From: Gemmatimonadota bacterium
Lineage (GTDB): Bacteria > JBHIER01 > G020348925
DNA: 33,070 nt
Direction of reading: 5' to 3'
Assembly: GCA_020348925.1 (NCBI GenBank)
Contig: CP070758.1
Location: forward strand, 4,683,224-4,716,293
The position numbers and the translations under genes were made by a program. A model generated the notes under the pieces. It saw nothing but the letters and a program-made list of their open reading frames with translations, was not told the DNA's origin and did no database searches. Of the stretch, positions 19,088 to 26,822 are shown in pieces. Each line of letters starts with the position of its first letter. Positions within the stretch are counted from its first letter, which is position 1.

Positions 19088-19234
19088 ACACCGACCCGAT
19101 CATCCTCTATGTATCCAATGCGGGGGATGGAAAGGAGTATACGTTTTTCAAACTTGATCTTTTTTAATTCATGTCAAGATTAAAGAAAAAAATGTGGCTT
19201 ACGACTGAGGACAAGCTCGAAGCATTCGGATCTT

Positions 19235-20692
19235 TCATCTCCTTCTCTGCAGCGAATACCCCGGCATAATGATTCCGGACACCTCTCTATCGTCATTTTC
19301 TTCGAACCTGATCAGCTCGCCCTCCTGCCACTGATCGAGCATTTTAAACGTGTTCCCCGAAACATATTTGAGCCTGACCCGATCCCCCCACGGATCATCA
19401 CTTGCGGGATCGACAAGGGACAATTCGTTGTTGAGCAGCATGACATGCATGACGGAACCATCGCTCCATTCGTAGGCTCCAACAAATCTCATCCAGGACG
19501 GATCGGCTTGAGCCGGTTTTTCTTCGGTTTCAGTAGCCTTCCTGACAACCGGAGCAATAAGTGTCCAGGCTTGTGCTGTAATCTCTCCCGGCTTACCGTC
19601 ATCACCATTTGTCAAGACAACAACACCGAATTTATCGGCAGGTGCAGCGGAAATCGCTGATTTAAATCCGGGCACAGAGCCCCCGTGTTGAATTCGTACC
19701 TGATCACTGACACGAGCCACACCCCATCCCAGACCGCGACCGCCATTCCAGTCATCATAAAGCCAGTGGGGGCGGTGCATCTCTTTCAGCGTGGATCCTT
19801 TCAGGATCTGGGCACCACCGGCGGCACCATCTCGAAACTGCAGCGATAAGAATTTAGCCAGATCCTCAACGGTAGAAGCCATATTTCCCGATGCGACCGC
19901 GGCCTTTTTGTCAAAGAAAGGTGCAATTTCTCTCGATCGTCCCGGTCTCCGTGAATAATATCCCGTTGCTAAATGAGACATTTCAGAAGACGGGGTGACC
20001 GATGTCGAGGTCATCCCCAGCGGGTTCAGAATATGGTTTGTCACGTACTTAGCGTACGATTGGCCAGAGACAGCCTCAACGACAAAACCTAAAACATTGA
20101 AAGCGACGTTTGAATACTTGAATTTCGACTCACGCGGAAGGATCGTCGAAGACTCCTGGAACATCTTGATCAACGTTTCTCGATCCGGGAACTCCATGTC
20201 ATCCCAATAGAGCGCCTCGAACTCGCGGGGCAGGCCGGATGAATGTGTCAGAAGATGGCGAATGGTGATGATCGGGCTGTCGCTGTACTCATCATTCAGA
20301 TGAAACCAATCAAGATGTTTTGCCACCGGATCATCCAATTGCAATTTTCCCGCATCGCGAAGATGAAGTATGGCCGTTGCGGTGAAAAGTTTCGTCAGCG
20401 ACGCAATCCGGTATGCGGTCGATGGCGTAGCAGGTGTTTTTCTTTCAAGATTGGCATAGCCGTACCCTTTCGCCCAGATAAGGTCCTGATCGTAAACAAT
20501 GCCGACAGACACGCCGGGCAGTTCTTCCTGATACAGCCGGTGCTGAACCCAGGCATCGAACACATCGATCGCTGCTTGCACCTCGGGATTATCCAGGACT
20601 GATTCCGACTCAGACCAAACAGTCCACAAACCTGAAACGGCAAAGAAAATGGTCACTACAACTATCGTACTTTGTAACTTTCTACATCGCAT
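19235..20692 (-). CDS. Exported serine hydrolase of the class C beta-lactamase/D-Ala-D-Ala carboxypeptidase fold
   Basis: The 485-residue protein begins with a hydrophobic export signal (residues about 8-28). It carries the three active-site motifs of the beta-lactamase PF00144 family: S-x-x-K (Ser98-Leu-Thr-Lys101), Y-S-N (Tyr193-Ser194-Asn195), and HGG (His336) in place of KTG. ITIRHLLTHSSGLP and GFVVEAVSGQSYAKYV are typical of this group. Most such proteins are esterases, peptidases or peptide amidases rather than antibiotic-resistance enzymes, so resistance should not be inferred. The C-terminal ~90 residues form an extra beta-rich domain (FVGAYEWSDGSVMHV...) as in DUF3471-type fusions. 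An AAAGGAG SD precedes the ATG. Copy 2 of the hairpin element lies in its leader. Confidence 0.92.
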   Translation of the reverse strand: MRCRKLQSTIVVVTIFFAVSGLWTVWSESESVLDNPEVQAAIDVFDAWVQHRLYQEELPGVSVGIVYDQDLIWAKGYGYANLERKTPATPSTAYRIASLTKLFTATAILHLRDAGKLQLDDPVAKHLDWFHLNDEYSDSPIITIRHLLTHSSGLPREFEALYWDDMEFPDRETLIKMFQESSTILPRESKFKYSNVAFNVLGFVVEAVSGQSYAKYVTNHILNPLGMTSTSVTPSSEMSHLATGYYSRRPGRSREIAPFFDKKAAVASGNMASTVEDLAKFLSLQFRDGAAGGAQILKGSTLKEMHRPHWLYDDWNGGRGLGWGVARVSDQVRIQHGGSVPGFKSAISAAPADKFGVVVLTNGDDGKPGEITAQAWTLIAPVVRKATETEEKPAQADPSWMRFVGAYEWSDGSVMHVMLLNNELSLVDPASDDPWGDRVRLKYVSGNTFKMLDQWQEGELIRFEENDDREVSGIIMPGYSLQRRR

Positions 20693-20717
20693 TTTTGGCT
20701 CCTTTGTCTTTTATCCC

Positions 20718-20770
20718 TGATCGCCCGATATATGTATGCCGGGCAAAAAGTGGTACAGGGATATATATCT
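20718..20770 (-). repeat. Hairpin element, copy 2 of 2, in the leader of the beta-lactamase-fold gene
   Basis: On the minus strand the copy reads ATATATATCCCT, a 12-base spacer, GCCCGG-CATACATATA-TCGGGC, then GATCA. It ends about 25 bases before the start codon at 20692. It matches copy 1 at 16024-16077 in layout and loop, while the stem bases differ in a paired way. Confidence 0.6.
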
Positions 20771-20826
20771 CTACTCCGTTCTTTTTTAGGAGCTTCCAAG
20801 GGAAATTCCTCTGCAAGTAAGTTAAG

Positions 20827-20915
20827 CGAATATTAACACCTACATCCCTGTTTATAATAAAAGCTCATCAAACTTCCCATGCCTTGAAAGAAAAAGACTG
20901 GCAGAAAGTGTCTTT
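20827..20915 (+). repeat. Dispersed repeat, copy A of 3
   Basis: This copy reads ATTAACACCTACATC, then AAACTTCCCATGCCTTGAAAG, and ends GAAAGTGTC. It aligns over about 85 bases with copy B at 26115-26202 and copy C at 26823-26900, all in the same orientation. It lies just downstream of the orphan antitoxin gene. Confidence 0.7.
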
Positions 20916-20947
20916 TTGTTTCCTGATATGAGTACGCGTTATGTCTC

Positions 20948-21232
20948 TTATCCATGGATTACCTCAGCCAGTGCATCTTTGATGATCGAAGCACTGACGC
21001 CCCGCCGTTTGAGACTGGACACCAAATCTGTAACAGCATCATTGTCCAATCTTTCCAAATCCCTTCTCAGGCATTGTCCAACGTAAGCCCGTATCAAAGG
21101 TTGATATCCTGAAATTCCCAGCAGAGGTGCTACCCTTTTCAGGTCTTCAATGACATCAACAGGCATGCGAAGTGTAACCGACATCATGGGACGTTTTTGG
21201 TCCAACCGTTTTTTTAATTTCTCAATCTTCAT
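20948..21232 (-). CDS. CopG/BrnA-like ribbon-helix-helix antitoxin without an adjacent toxin
   Basis: The start is the ATG at 21232, after an AAAGGAAA SD; the longer frame would run through its own promoter. The 94-residue protein has a basic N-terminus (MKIEKLKKRLDQKRP). A ribbon-helix-helix-like segment follows (MSVTLRMPVDVIEDLKRVAP), then LLGISGYQPLIRAYVGQCLRRDLE, typical of BrnA/CopG-type antitoxins that bind operator DNA as dimers. The C-terminal tail (about 65-94) is helical. Toxin genes normally lie next to such genes, but neither the 75 bases between promoter and start nor the 255 bases downstream encodes one. It is either a solitary regulator or a remnant of a broken toxin-antitoxin pair. 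Confidence 0.75.
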   Translation of the reverse strand: MKIEKLKKRLDQKRPMMSVTLRMPVDVIEDLKRVAPLLGISGYQPLIRAYVGQCLRRDLERLDNDAVTDLVSSLKRRGVSASIIKDALAEVIHG

Positions 21233-21293
21233 ACAATTTCCTTTCGAATCGAGTCGCCTTGCGAGCTGATATGATTCTGATCCATTGGGATTT

Positions 21294-21325
21294 AAGATAG
21301 TAGGATGTATTGACAATGTCAATAC
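21294..21325 (-). promoter_or_regulatory. Promoter with overlapping palindromic operator of the antitoxin gene
   Basis: On the minus strand, TTGACA (21317-21322) is followed after exactly 17 bases by TATCTT (21294-21299). A perfect 19-bp palindrome GTATTGAC-ATT-GTCAATAC (21307-21325) covers the -35 box. This is the arrangement expected for autorepression by the RHH protein encoded 60 bases downstream. Confidence 0.75.
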
Positions 21326-21361
21326 GTTTTTAAAAGAGATGCTTTCCATTGCACGTCTCAT

Positions 21362-21563
21362 TCGGGGACACCATACTCATTTTCAAACCATCTTGCACTT
21401 TATCTCTCCCCTTGAGGGGAGACAAAGAGGGGTGTTCTCCACTGGATTCGAAAGCACATTTAAAACTCATTGTTAATACCTCAAAATCAACTCAAATTCC
21501 TATTCACATAAAAATTGGATCGAAGACTACTCAAAGGCAAATAAACAGGTATGGTGTCCCCGA
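21362..21563. mobile_element. MITE-like element with 15-bp perfect terminal inverted repeats
   Basis: TCGGGGACACCATAC (21362-21376) and its exact complement GTATGGTGTCCCCGA (21549-21563) bound 202 bases with no plausible protein. The left part (21368-21471) shares a pattern with 25718-25792. The GGGGACACC end sequence recurs at 25617, 26058 and (inverted) 26190. This fits a non-autonomous element or a remnant of IS ends; no target-site duplication was recognised. Confidence 0.55.
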
Positions 21564-21620
21564 GTTTGCAAACCAACATTCTAAATAAGTAAATAAAAAT
21601 TTGACCCCGAGCGCATGTCC

Positions 21621-24600
21621 TTATTTCAACAGCACCATCTGACGCGTGGCCGTGTAGTCACCGGCCGTCAATCGATACAAGTACACACCACTGGCCACAT
21701 CAGTTGCATCCCACACCAGGGTGTATGCACCAGGTACCTTCACCTCATCCACCAACGTCACAAGCTCCTGTCCCAATATGTTGTACACCTTTAACGTCGC
21801 CCGTACGTTCCCGGCCACCGAATACTCGATGCACGTGGCAGGATTGAAGGGATTCGGATAATTTTGAACCAGCCCGTATTCAACCGAAACCATCCCCTTG
21901 AATACGATGGATCTCACCTCGGGAAATATCGCCTCGGTGCAACTGTGGGCCAAGAGCACCTCGCCGAAAGTCAACTCAGGATCACCAGTATCAATGACCT
22001 TGAAGGATACCTTGACCAATTCTCCTTCGTAAGCATCGATGGCGAGACCATCCGGACTGTACAGAACAACCCTCAACTCACCGGATCTGGTATGGTAAAA
22101 CATCTCCATTCCCTCGCACCGGGCTGAGAGGGTTACCTGAACAGGAACAACCTTAGTTGCATTGTACTTGAGATCAAACTGTGCCCCGGCCATTGAGATT
22201 TCAGAACTCAGCGAAATATTCACTTCCACGCTGTGATGAGAAGAAACCGTCTCAGCCCACACGGTGGCCTGAGATGTACCGAGAACCGCCTTGGCCCCCA
22301 CGGGTCGACACTGATCAAAACCAAGAATCACGTTCACAATACCCAAGACATCCAGCACGTTGAGGGTACCGTCGGAATTGCAGTCGCTACAACAGAAACC
22401 ATCTCCTTCCAATTCCACCATACCCAAAATATGGTTCACGGCTGCCAGGGCATCCAGGATGTTAATCTCTCCATCACCCGTAGGATCACCTCTTCTTCCC
22501 TGACACATGCAACCGCAGTTTCCGGGCCAGGCGATACCGAGTCTGAGCGCATAGTCATCATCGCTCCGGATGAAGCGGAATGACTCAGAATCGTATGTGA
22601 AGCAACCGCTTGGTGGATCCGGATCCTCGTAACAAGGTATCAAACCGCTATGGCCTTCCCCATGCTGGATGAAAAGAAAAACGTCTCCCTCCATACATTT
22701 CAGATTCTCTTCCCCGGAAAGATCCACACCGTACCAATCCTGTCCCCACAGTCCGAAGCCTGATGGAACATCTGGGATAGGCCAGTCGTCCAATGTGCTC
22801 TCATCGGTGTGTGTGCTCACCGCTGCCAGCAATTCAACACCGTCACCGGGGTAATCGATCGTATCTTCAGTATCAGAGAAGGGACCGGTAAAAATATTCA
22901 CCGTGTATGGACCCTCACCGCTATTATACCTGACTGCTCCCTCCGTAATACGATACGTTCCCAACCAGTGTGGAGGAAAAAGGTGAACGGCTACCCCGTT
23001 GCCATCTCCGAACCCCGAAGCATTCCCGGTCAAGAAATGATGGTCAAACAGTGCCCCACCGTTGGCAGGAAACACATTGACCCAGGCTGAATATAGGCTG
23101 TCGTTCGGTCCGTAGTAGTCCTCGCCTGCGAACAGAAATGCGAGGACTCTGTATAAGCCTGCCGCAGCAGGCGTCCAGTCAAAATAGATTTTTCGAATCT
23201 CACCGGTCTCAAAAGAATCAGCCACTCCCGGTGTTAACGGTATAACTTCGTTGTTCTCTTCGTCCAAAATCTGATAGAAAAAGTACCCGTAGGCTTTGAG
23301 CTGACCGAAGTTTCTGATGGTTAACGTCACTCGGGTTTGAGATCCCACAGCGTTGGGTGTGGAATAATCGATCCGATCGACACCCATATCATACGGAGCC
23401 GATTCTCTGCCCACAATCTCAATATTGTCGAGCCACAGCCCGGTTCCATTGCCGCAATCGTCATTCGTGTCCGAGTGTGTCAGCCAGCGCAACTTCACCG
23501 TTCTTCCGCTGTAATTCCACAACGTCATCCGGCCATTGTACATCAGATCATCATTGACGTATGACCACCACGTTTCAAAGTGGCACGTCTGATCGTATCC
23601 GGTTATGTCGGAAAAACCTTCCGTCATCCTGGGCCAATGGTGATAGAGAGCGGTCCAGGCCATCCCGTCTTCGCTGATATGAACCTCGTAGTAGTCTTCA
23701 AGGTCGGTATCGTGGTCTCCATCGAAGTCCGGCATGTCGCACTTGAACCAATACCTCAGCTCCGGGAACCACCCTTCGGGAATCTCAAACCACGGTGATT
23801 CCAACCAGACCGATTCCAGATTCCACTCATCGTCGGCGTCGGCGACCCAGGCATGGGTCGGACTGGGGGCATCGGCGGCACCGTCAACATAGTGCCAGAT
23901 ATTGTTTCGTGATGTCACACTAGGCACCAAATGGATCTCATCATCTCCATTGTCGAAGAAGATATTGGAACCACCATCGTCCACTGAGATGTTATCAATG
24001 AAGAAACCGTGGAAGGATGTATCCTGGCCACAGCTATATTCGTCAAATGTGGATAGACATTCATCAGAGCAGAAGTGCATCCGTAAAACAACATTGCCCG
24101 TCTTATAATTGTCGAGAGGATACTCCATATGCCGCCACCCCTCGCTGTTTCCGTTCAGCCCTTTGATACCACCGGGGACAAAATATCCCGTCGCCACCTG
24201 ATGGGAGTAAAGTGTCCCGCACACGCACACGTGAGTCAGATCCGTTGGCAGAATGAAGTTTTCCGGAGGATATGTTGCTCCTCCGTCAGTGGACACATAG
24301 ACAACCAGACCGTCCCAATCGCCTTGCAGGATACCATCTACAAAACAATCGGCATACGTGTTGAAATCGGAACCCTCACAACTCCATCTGGCGTCGAAGG
24401 AGAGCACAGGATTTGAGGTTCCTGATAAGTTGACGGCCTGCTCCATGTCCAATGTCTGGGACCATGCGCTACCGTATCCCCAGACGTCGGAAAAATTATT
24501 GGCTGCATCCCGAGGCGTCCCGCACCACCAGGCATTACTCCCGTCATACGTCCAGTACTCATCGGTGGTATGCCACATGGCTCCAATATCACTCATGTTC

Positions 24601-24809
24601 TTACATGTAAACCCACCAGCTCCATCCTCGAAATCCCAGAAGTAAAGTGTATCCAGTTCCTGCGTAACAATTGGAACTGATGGTATTTTTGCCTGCGTGT
24701 TGATTGTTTCGGTGCTGTAATTAGGCTTCTTCTCAGCCAGGGCCACGACGGTCACACCAACAGCCACACACAGAGAAACAATAGCAACACAGATATGCTT
24801 ATTTCTCAT
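21621..24809 (-). CDS. Large T9SS-exported protein with dockerin pair and cohesin-like domain
   Basis: The ATG at 24809 follows an AAAGGAG SD and gives a signal peptide (MRNKHICVAIVSLCVAVGVT, ending near ALA), so the upstream extension is rejected. The 1062-residue protein has an N-terminal region of jellyroll/MAM-like repeats (LYFWDFEDGAGGFTC, SFHGFFIDNISVDDGG, GLWLDNIEIVGRE). A CARDB-like Ig segment spans about 480-600 (RVTLTIRNFGQLKAYGYFFY). Two dockerin repeats lie at about 774-834 (GDGEINILDALAAVNHILG; SDGTLNVLDVLGIVNVILG). A cohesin-like beta-sandwich spans about 850-975 (MAGAQFDLKYNATKV, ELVKVSFKV). A Por sorting domain covers 979-1062 (QNYPNPFNPATCIEYS, WDATDVASGVYLYRL). No catalytic domain was recognised; a surface scaffold or adhesin role is inferred. 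Confidence 0.88.
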   Translation of the reverse strand: MRNKHICVAIVSLCVAVGVTVVALAEKKPNYSTETINTQAKIPSVPIVTQELDTLYFWDFEDGAGGFTCKNMSDIGAMWHTTDEYWTYDGSNAWWCGTPRDAANNFSDVWGYGSAWSQTLDMEQAVNLSGTSNPVLSFDARWSCEGSDFNTYADCFVDGILQGDWDGLVVYVSTDGGATYPPENFILPTDLTHVCVCGTLYSHQVATGYFVPGGIKGLNGNSEGWRHMEYPLDNYKTGNVVLRMHFCSDECLSTFDEYSCGQDTSFHGFFIDNISVDDGGSNIFFDNGDDEIHLVPSVTSRNNIWHYVDGAADAPSPTHAWVADADDEWNLESVWLESPWFEIPEGWFPELRYWFKCDMPDFDGDHDTDLEDYYEVHISEDGMAWTALYHHWPRMTEGFSDITGYDQTCHFETWWSYVNDDLMYNGRMTLWNYSGRTVKLRWLTHSDTNDDCGNGTGLWLDNIEIVGRESAPYDMGVDRIDYSTPNAVGSQTRVTLTIRNFGQLKAYGYFFYQILDEENNEVIPLTPGVADSFETGEIRKIYFDWTPAAAGLYRVLAFLFAGEDYYGPNDSLYSAWVNVFPANGGALFDHHFLTGNASGFGDGNGVAVHLFPPHWLGTYRITEGAVRYNSGEGPYTVNIFTGPFSDTEDTIDYPGDGVELLAAVSTHTDESTLDDWPIPDVPSGFGLWGQDWYGVDLSGEENLKCMEGDVFLFIQHGEGHSGLIPCYEDPDPPSGCFTYDSESFRFIRSDDDYALRLGIAWPGNCGCMCQGRRGDPTGDGEINILDALAAVNHILGMVELEGDGFCCSDCNSDGTLNVLDVLGIVNVILGFDQCRPVGAKAVLGTSQATVWAETVSSHHSVEVNISLSSEISMAGAQFDLKYNATKVVPVQVTLSARCEGMEMFYHTRSGELRVVLYSPDGLAIDAYEGELVKVSFKVIDTGDPELTFGEVLLAHSCTEAIFPEVRSIVFKGMVSVEYGLVQNYPNPFNPATCIEYSVAGNVRATLKVYNILGQELVTLVDEVKVPGAYTLVWDATDVASGVYLYRLTAGDYTATRQMVLLK

Positions 24810-25676
24810 AATACCAATCTCCTTTGAAAAACATACGCCACAAACCATCTTAAGCAAGGGATATCCCCTTCACTTCAAAAACAAAAAGGCATGACACTTG
24901 AGAGCATCAGCCTTATATCCTGCGAACACGAAACAATCTTACCACTCCTTTCTCGTACATTGAGGTAGAAGTCAACACTTCGAGGAAATTTCTTCATGCA
25001 AGACTCCTCGGGGATCACACAAAAAGCTTCTGTTTTTCACCTCCTTTCAAAGCGTGTAAAATCAGGCTCTGAACCGTACAACAAGATGCAATTCTTCGAT
25101 TGGGCTCTTACCGTGTCTTCTCTCGTTTGTTTTTCATCCGTAGGCAAAAACCTTCTGCTTTCGGCTCCAACGTTATCTCCAAAAATTGTACTCTCGCATA
25201 TATGACGGTATTACTCATGGCTCACTCAGCGGTAAAAAAAATGTCACAGATCAATTCCGCTTTAATGAATCACTTTTATCCATCTTGATAGTTAAATCAC
25301 CTGTGCTTCGTGAAACCTCGCATATTATGACTATTCCTCGTATCTAAAACGCAAAGAATGTGCCATTACTATTCATCCATTACGTTTCATTGGTTTATGA
25401 ATACCCTGGAAATAAATGTATTGTAGGAATGTTCGTTTATGTTACAGAGAGTGTTCGTTACCGGTCACTAAAAAGATTTCTCAGATTGAAAAATCGATGG
25501 ATTGACACATTTTCGTGAATGCGTGTGTCGTGATGATGTGGGTTGAGAGTTTTCTCCCTCTGACCTTCCGTTCGACGCAGTGCATGATTTGAAGAATGTT
25601 CGTACCGGAAAGAGAGGGGACACCTTTTATGACGTATTCACTATAAACTGACAGAAAAGGAAATAGTCAATTCAAC
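24810..25676. other. Long gene-free region
   Basis: About 870 bases, continuing to the IS30 remnant, contain no frame with family features on either strand. Short frames such as that at 24996-25205 have no SD and atypical composition. A 10-bp palindrome GGGATATCCC lies at 24858-24867, near the start of the large T9SS gene. GGGGACACCTTTT (25617-25629) marks the beginning of the repeat-rich segment. It is probably decayed accessory DNA plus the promoter of the T9SS gene. Confidence 0.5.
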
Positions 25677-25717
25677 TTGATAATGTTGGATACATACAGT
25701 GTGCCAGAAATTCTGAA

Positions 25718-25792
25718 ACACCATACTCATTTCGATATCGTCTCGCACTTCAGCCTTCCCCTTGATTCGATGGTACATTCAAAAAACTCATT
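25718..25792. repeat. Diverged second copy of the inner part of the 21362-21563 element
   Basis: ACACCATACTCATTTC ... TCGCACTT ... CCCCTTGA ... GATTCGA ... AAAACTCATT follows the same order as 21368-21471 (ACACCATACTCATTTTC ... TTGCACTTT ... CCCCTTGA ... GATTCGA ... AAAACTCATT), with a shorter middle. It has lost the outer GGGG and any opposite end. Confidence 0.5.
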
Positions 25793-25808
25793 CCCGAGTT
25801 CAATGATT

Positions 25809-25842
25809 AAGTGTACCACTTGTGATTTCACTTGTTCAAGTG
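25809..25842. promoter_or_regulatory. Inverted repeats just upstream of the IS30 remnant
   Basis: AAGT-GTACC-ACTT (25809-25821) and the perfect palindrome CACTTG-TT-CAAGTG (25829-25842) share the ACTTG core and end 15 bases before the remnant's ATG. They look like the control region of the original transposase gene; this is unproven. Confidence 0.3.
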
Positions 25843-25857
25843 TTATCTTAAGTAGTT

Positions 25858-26063
25858 ATGAAAACAAAAAACTATGTTCATCTGACTGCCGACGAACGGT
25901 ATCAACTCAGTGCCATGCGAGCAACTGGTCAGAGCCTTCGACAGATCGCTCAAGTCCTGGGTCGTCATCATTCGACGATATCTCGATAACTCAGCGAAAT
26001 GCCCCACCCGTTCATACAGGCTATTATCTGAGACATGAGGCTCACGAGCTATATGGTTTTTAA
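25858..26063 (+). pseudogene. Truncated, frameshifted IS30-family transposase N-terminus
   Basis: From the ATG at 25858 the frame reads MKTKNYVHLTADERYQLSAM and continues through RATGQSLRQIAQVLGRHHSTISR. This is the N-terminal helix-turn-helix (HTH_38 type) of IS30 transposases, which binds the IS ends. The frame hits TAA at 25987, where the family continues with ELRRN. The sequence resumes one frame over as QRNAPPVHTGYYLRHEAHELYG (from 25992) and stops at 26061-26063. It therefore carries a nonsense change, a one-base deletion, and loss of the DDE catalytic domain (about 250 or more residues). It cannot encode an active transposase and marks an old insertion. Confidence 0.85.
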
Positions 26064-26114
26064 GGGACACCTTTTGCAACTGATTAGAGTATATATGAAT
26101 ACAAATATATTAGC

Positions 26115-26202
26115 CGATATCAACACCTACATCATCGTTTTTCTTAAAAGTGCATTAAACTTCCTGTGCCTTAAAAGGTAAAGACGAACAAAAGGTGTCC
26201 CC
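26115..26202 (+). repeat. Dispersed repeat, copy B of 3
   Basis: This copy reads ATCAACACCTACATCATCG, TTAAACTTCCTGTGCCTTAAAAG and ends AAAAGGTGTCCCC. It overlaps the last codons of the membrane-protein gene at 26171-26788 and shares its right end with the candidate IS segment. Confidence 0.7.
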
Positions 26203-26788
26203 AAACCTCACTTGCCGACACATATCCCAACCACTCCGTTTTCGCCCTACCCGCCAATACGAAAAATACAACGAGAGCAGATGCAAAGAGAAAAAAGGCG
26301 ATAACGGAAGCAATGGCAAGGTAGTATCGTTTTTTAACAGAAGCGTCCGCCACTTTCCAGCGTCTGATTGTGTAGCGAAGAAGCACGATAGAAAGAAAAA
26401 GAAAAATGCACTGGATACAGAAGAAGGTGTAGTGAGAAAACAGAAAACCGGCCGTAACCCAAGAATCGGGGAACTGCTGCGTAACTGCACGATAGATATT
26501 TAAAATGAGAAATCCGGGGACGAAAATGATAGCTGCTATTGAATTGGCTATGAGGAGCTTCAACTCTTGGCGATCACCAAAGATGAAAAAAAAGGCCGAC
26601 ATGAAGCCCAGCACAACAAGCGGAAAGAGAGGCTCGCTGTGATGTGATTTGGGGTAAGAGGGTGAATAACCGGCCCAGAGACTGTACAGTCCCCAGAATA
26701 AAAGCCAAATGAGCAGCTCGTGTGCCACCGATTTCGTAACATACCTGTCAATAAACGATCTCCGGCCTCTCGACGGCATAGAACCCAT
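26171..26788 (-). CDS. Small multi-pass membrane protein, bracketed by repeat copies
   Basis: The 205-residue protein starts with a basic N-terminus (MGSMPSRGRRSFIDRYVTKS). It has about five hydrophobic segments: ELLIWLLFWGLYSLWAG, LFPLVVLGFMSAFFFIFG, LIANSIAAIIFVPGFLIL, TFFCIQCIFLFLSIVLL and YLAIASVIAFFLFASALVVF. I recognise no family and no active-site motif. An AAAGGAG SD lies three bases before the ATG. The last ten residues (WGHLLFVFTF) and the stop are encoded by repeat copy B, so the original C-terminus has probably been replaced. Copy C lies 35 bases upstream of the start. The gene is probably real but may be a truncated form of a longer protein. Confidence 0.65.
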   Translation of the reverse strand: MGSMPSRGRRSFIDRYVTKSVAHELLIWLLFWGLYSLWAGYSPSYPKSHHSEPLFPLVVLGFMSAFFFIFGDRQELKLLIANSIAAIIFVPGFLILNIYRAVTQQFPDSWVTAGFLFSHYTFFCIQCIFLFLSIVLLRYTIRRWKVADASVKKRYYLAIASVIAFFLFASALVVFFVLAGRAKTEWLGYVSASEVWGHLLFVFTF

Positions 26789-26822
26789 GATCTCCTTTAC
26801 AGAAGAATGAAAGACTGCACCA

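Larger units (their letters stand above)
25617..26202. mobile_element. Candidate IS-derived segment bounded by inverted GGGGACACCTTTT ends
   Basis: GGGGACACCTTTT (25617-25629) and its exact complement AAAAGGTGTCCCC (26190-26202) face each other across 586 bases that contain an IS30 transposase remnant. A third copy, AGGGACACCTTTT, lies at about 26059-26071, right at the end of the remnant. The right boundary coincides with repeat copy B. The boundaries are inferred from the 13-base inverted match only. Confidence 0.4.

Noticed and set aside
19141-19190. Possible terminator after the TPR/HEAT gene
   Set aside because: CTTGA ... TCAAG pairs over only 5 bp with a large loop and flanking T/A runs; too weak to call.
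22233-22583. Plus-strand open frame of 116 codons, and other frames antisense to the large T9SS gene
   Set aside because: The minus-strand frame encodes recognisable dockerin and cohesin-like domains across the same bases.
24858-24867. GGGATATCCC palindrome upstream of the large T9SS gene
   Set aside because: A 10-bp palindrome can occur by chance; similar GGATATCC sequences at 27846-27853 and 28739-28746 show no consistent relation to promoters.
24996-25205. Short plus-strand frame in the long gene-free region
   Set aside because: No SD, no recognisable domain, and composition like the surrounding non-coding DNA.
25677-26063. Single 128-codon plus-strand frame
   Set aside because: Only its last ~25 codons match the IS30 family. 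The upstream part is out of frame with the true transposase start at 25858, so it is not a gene.
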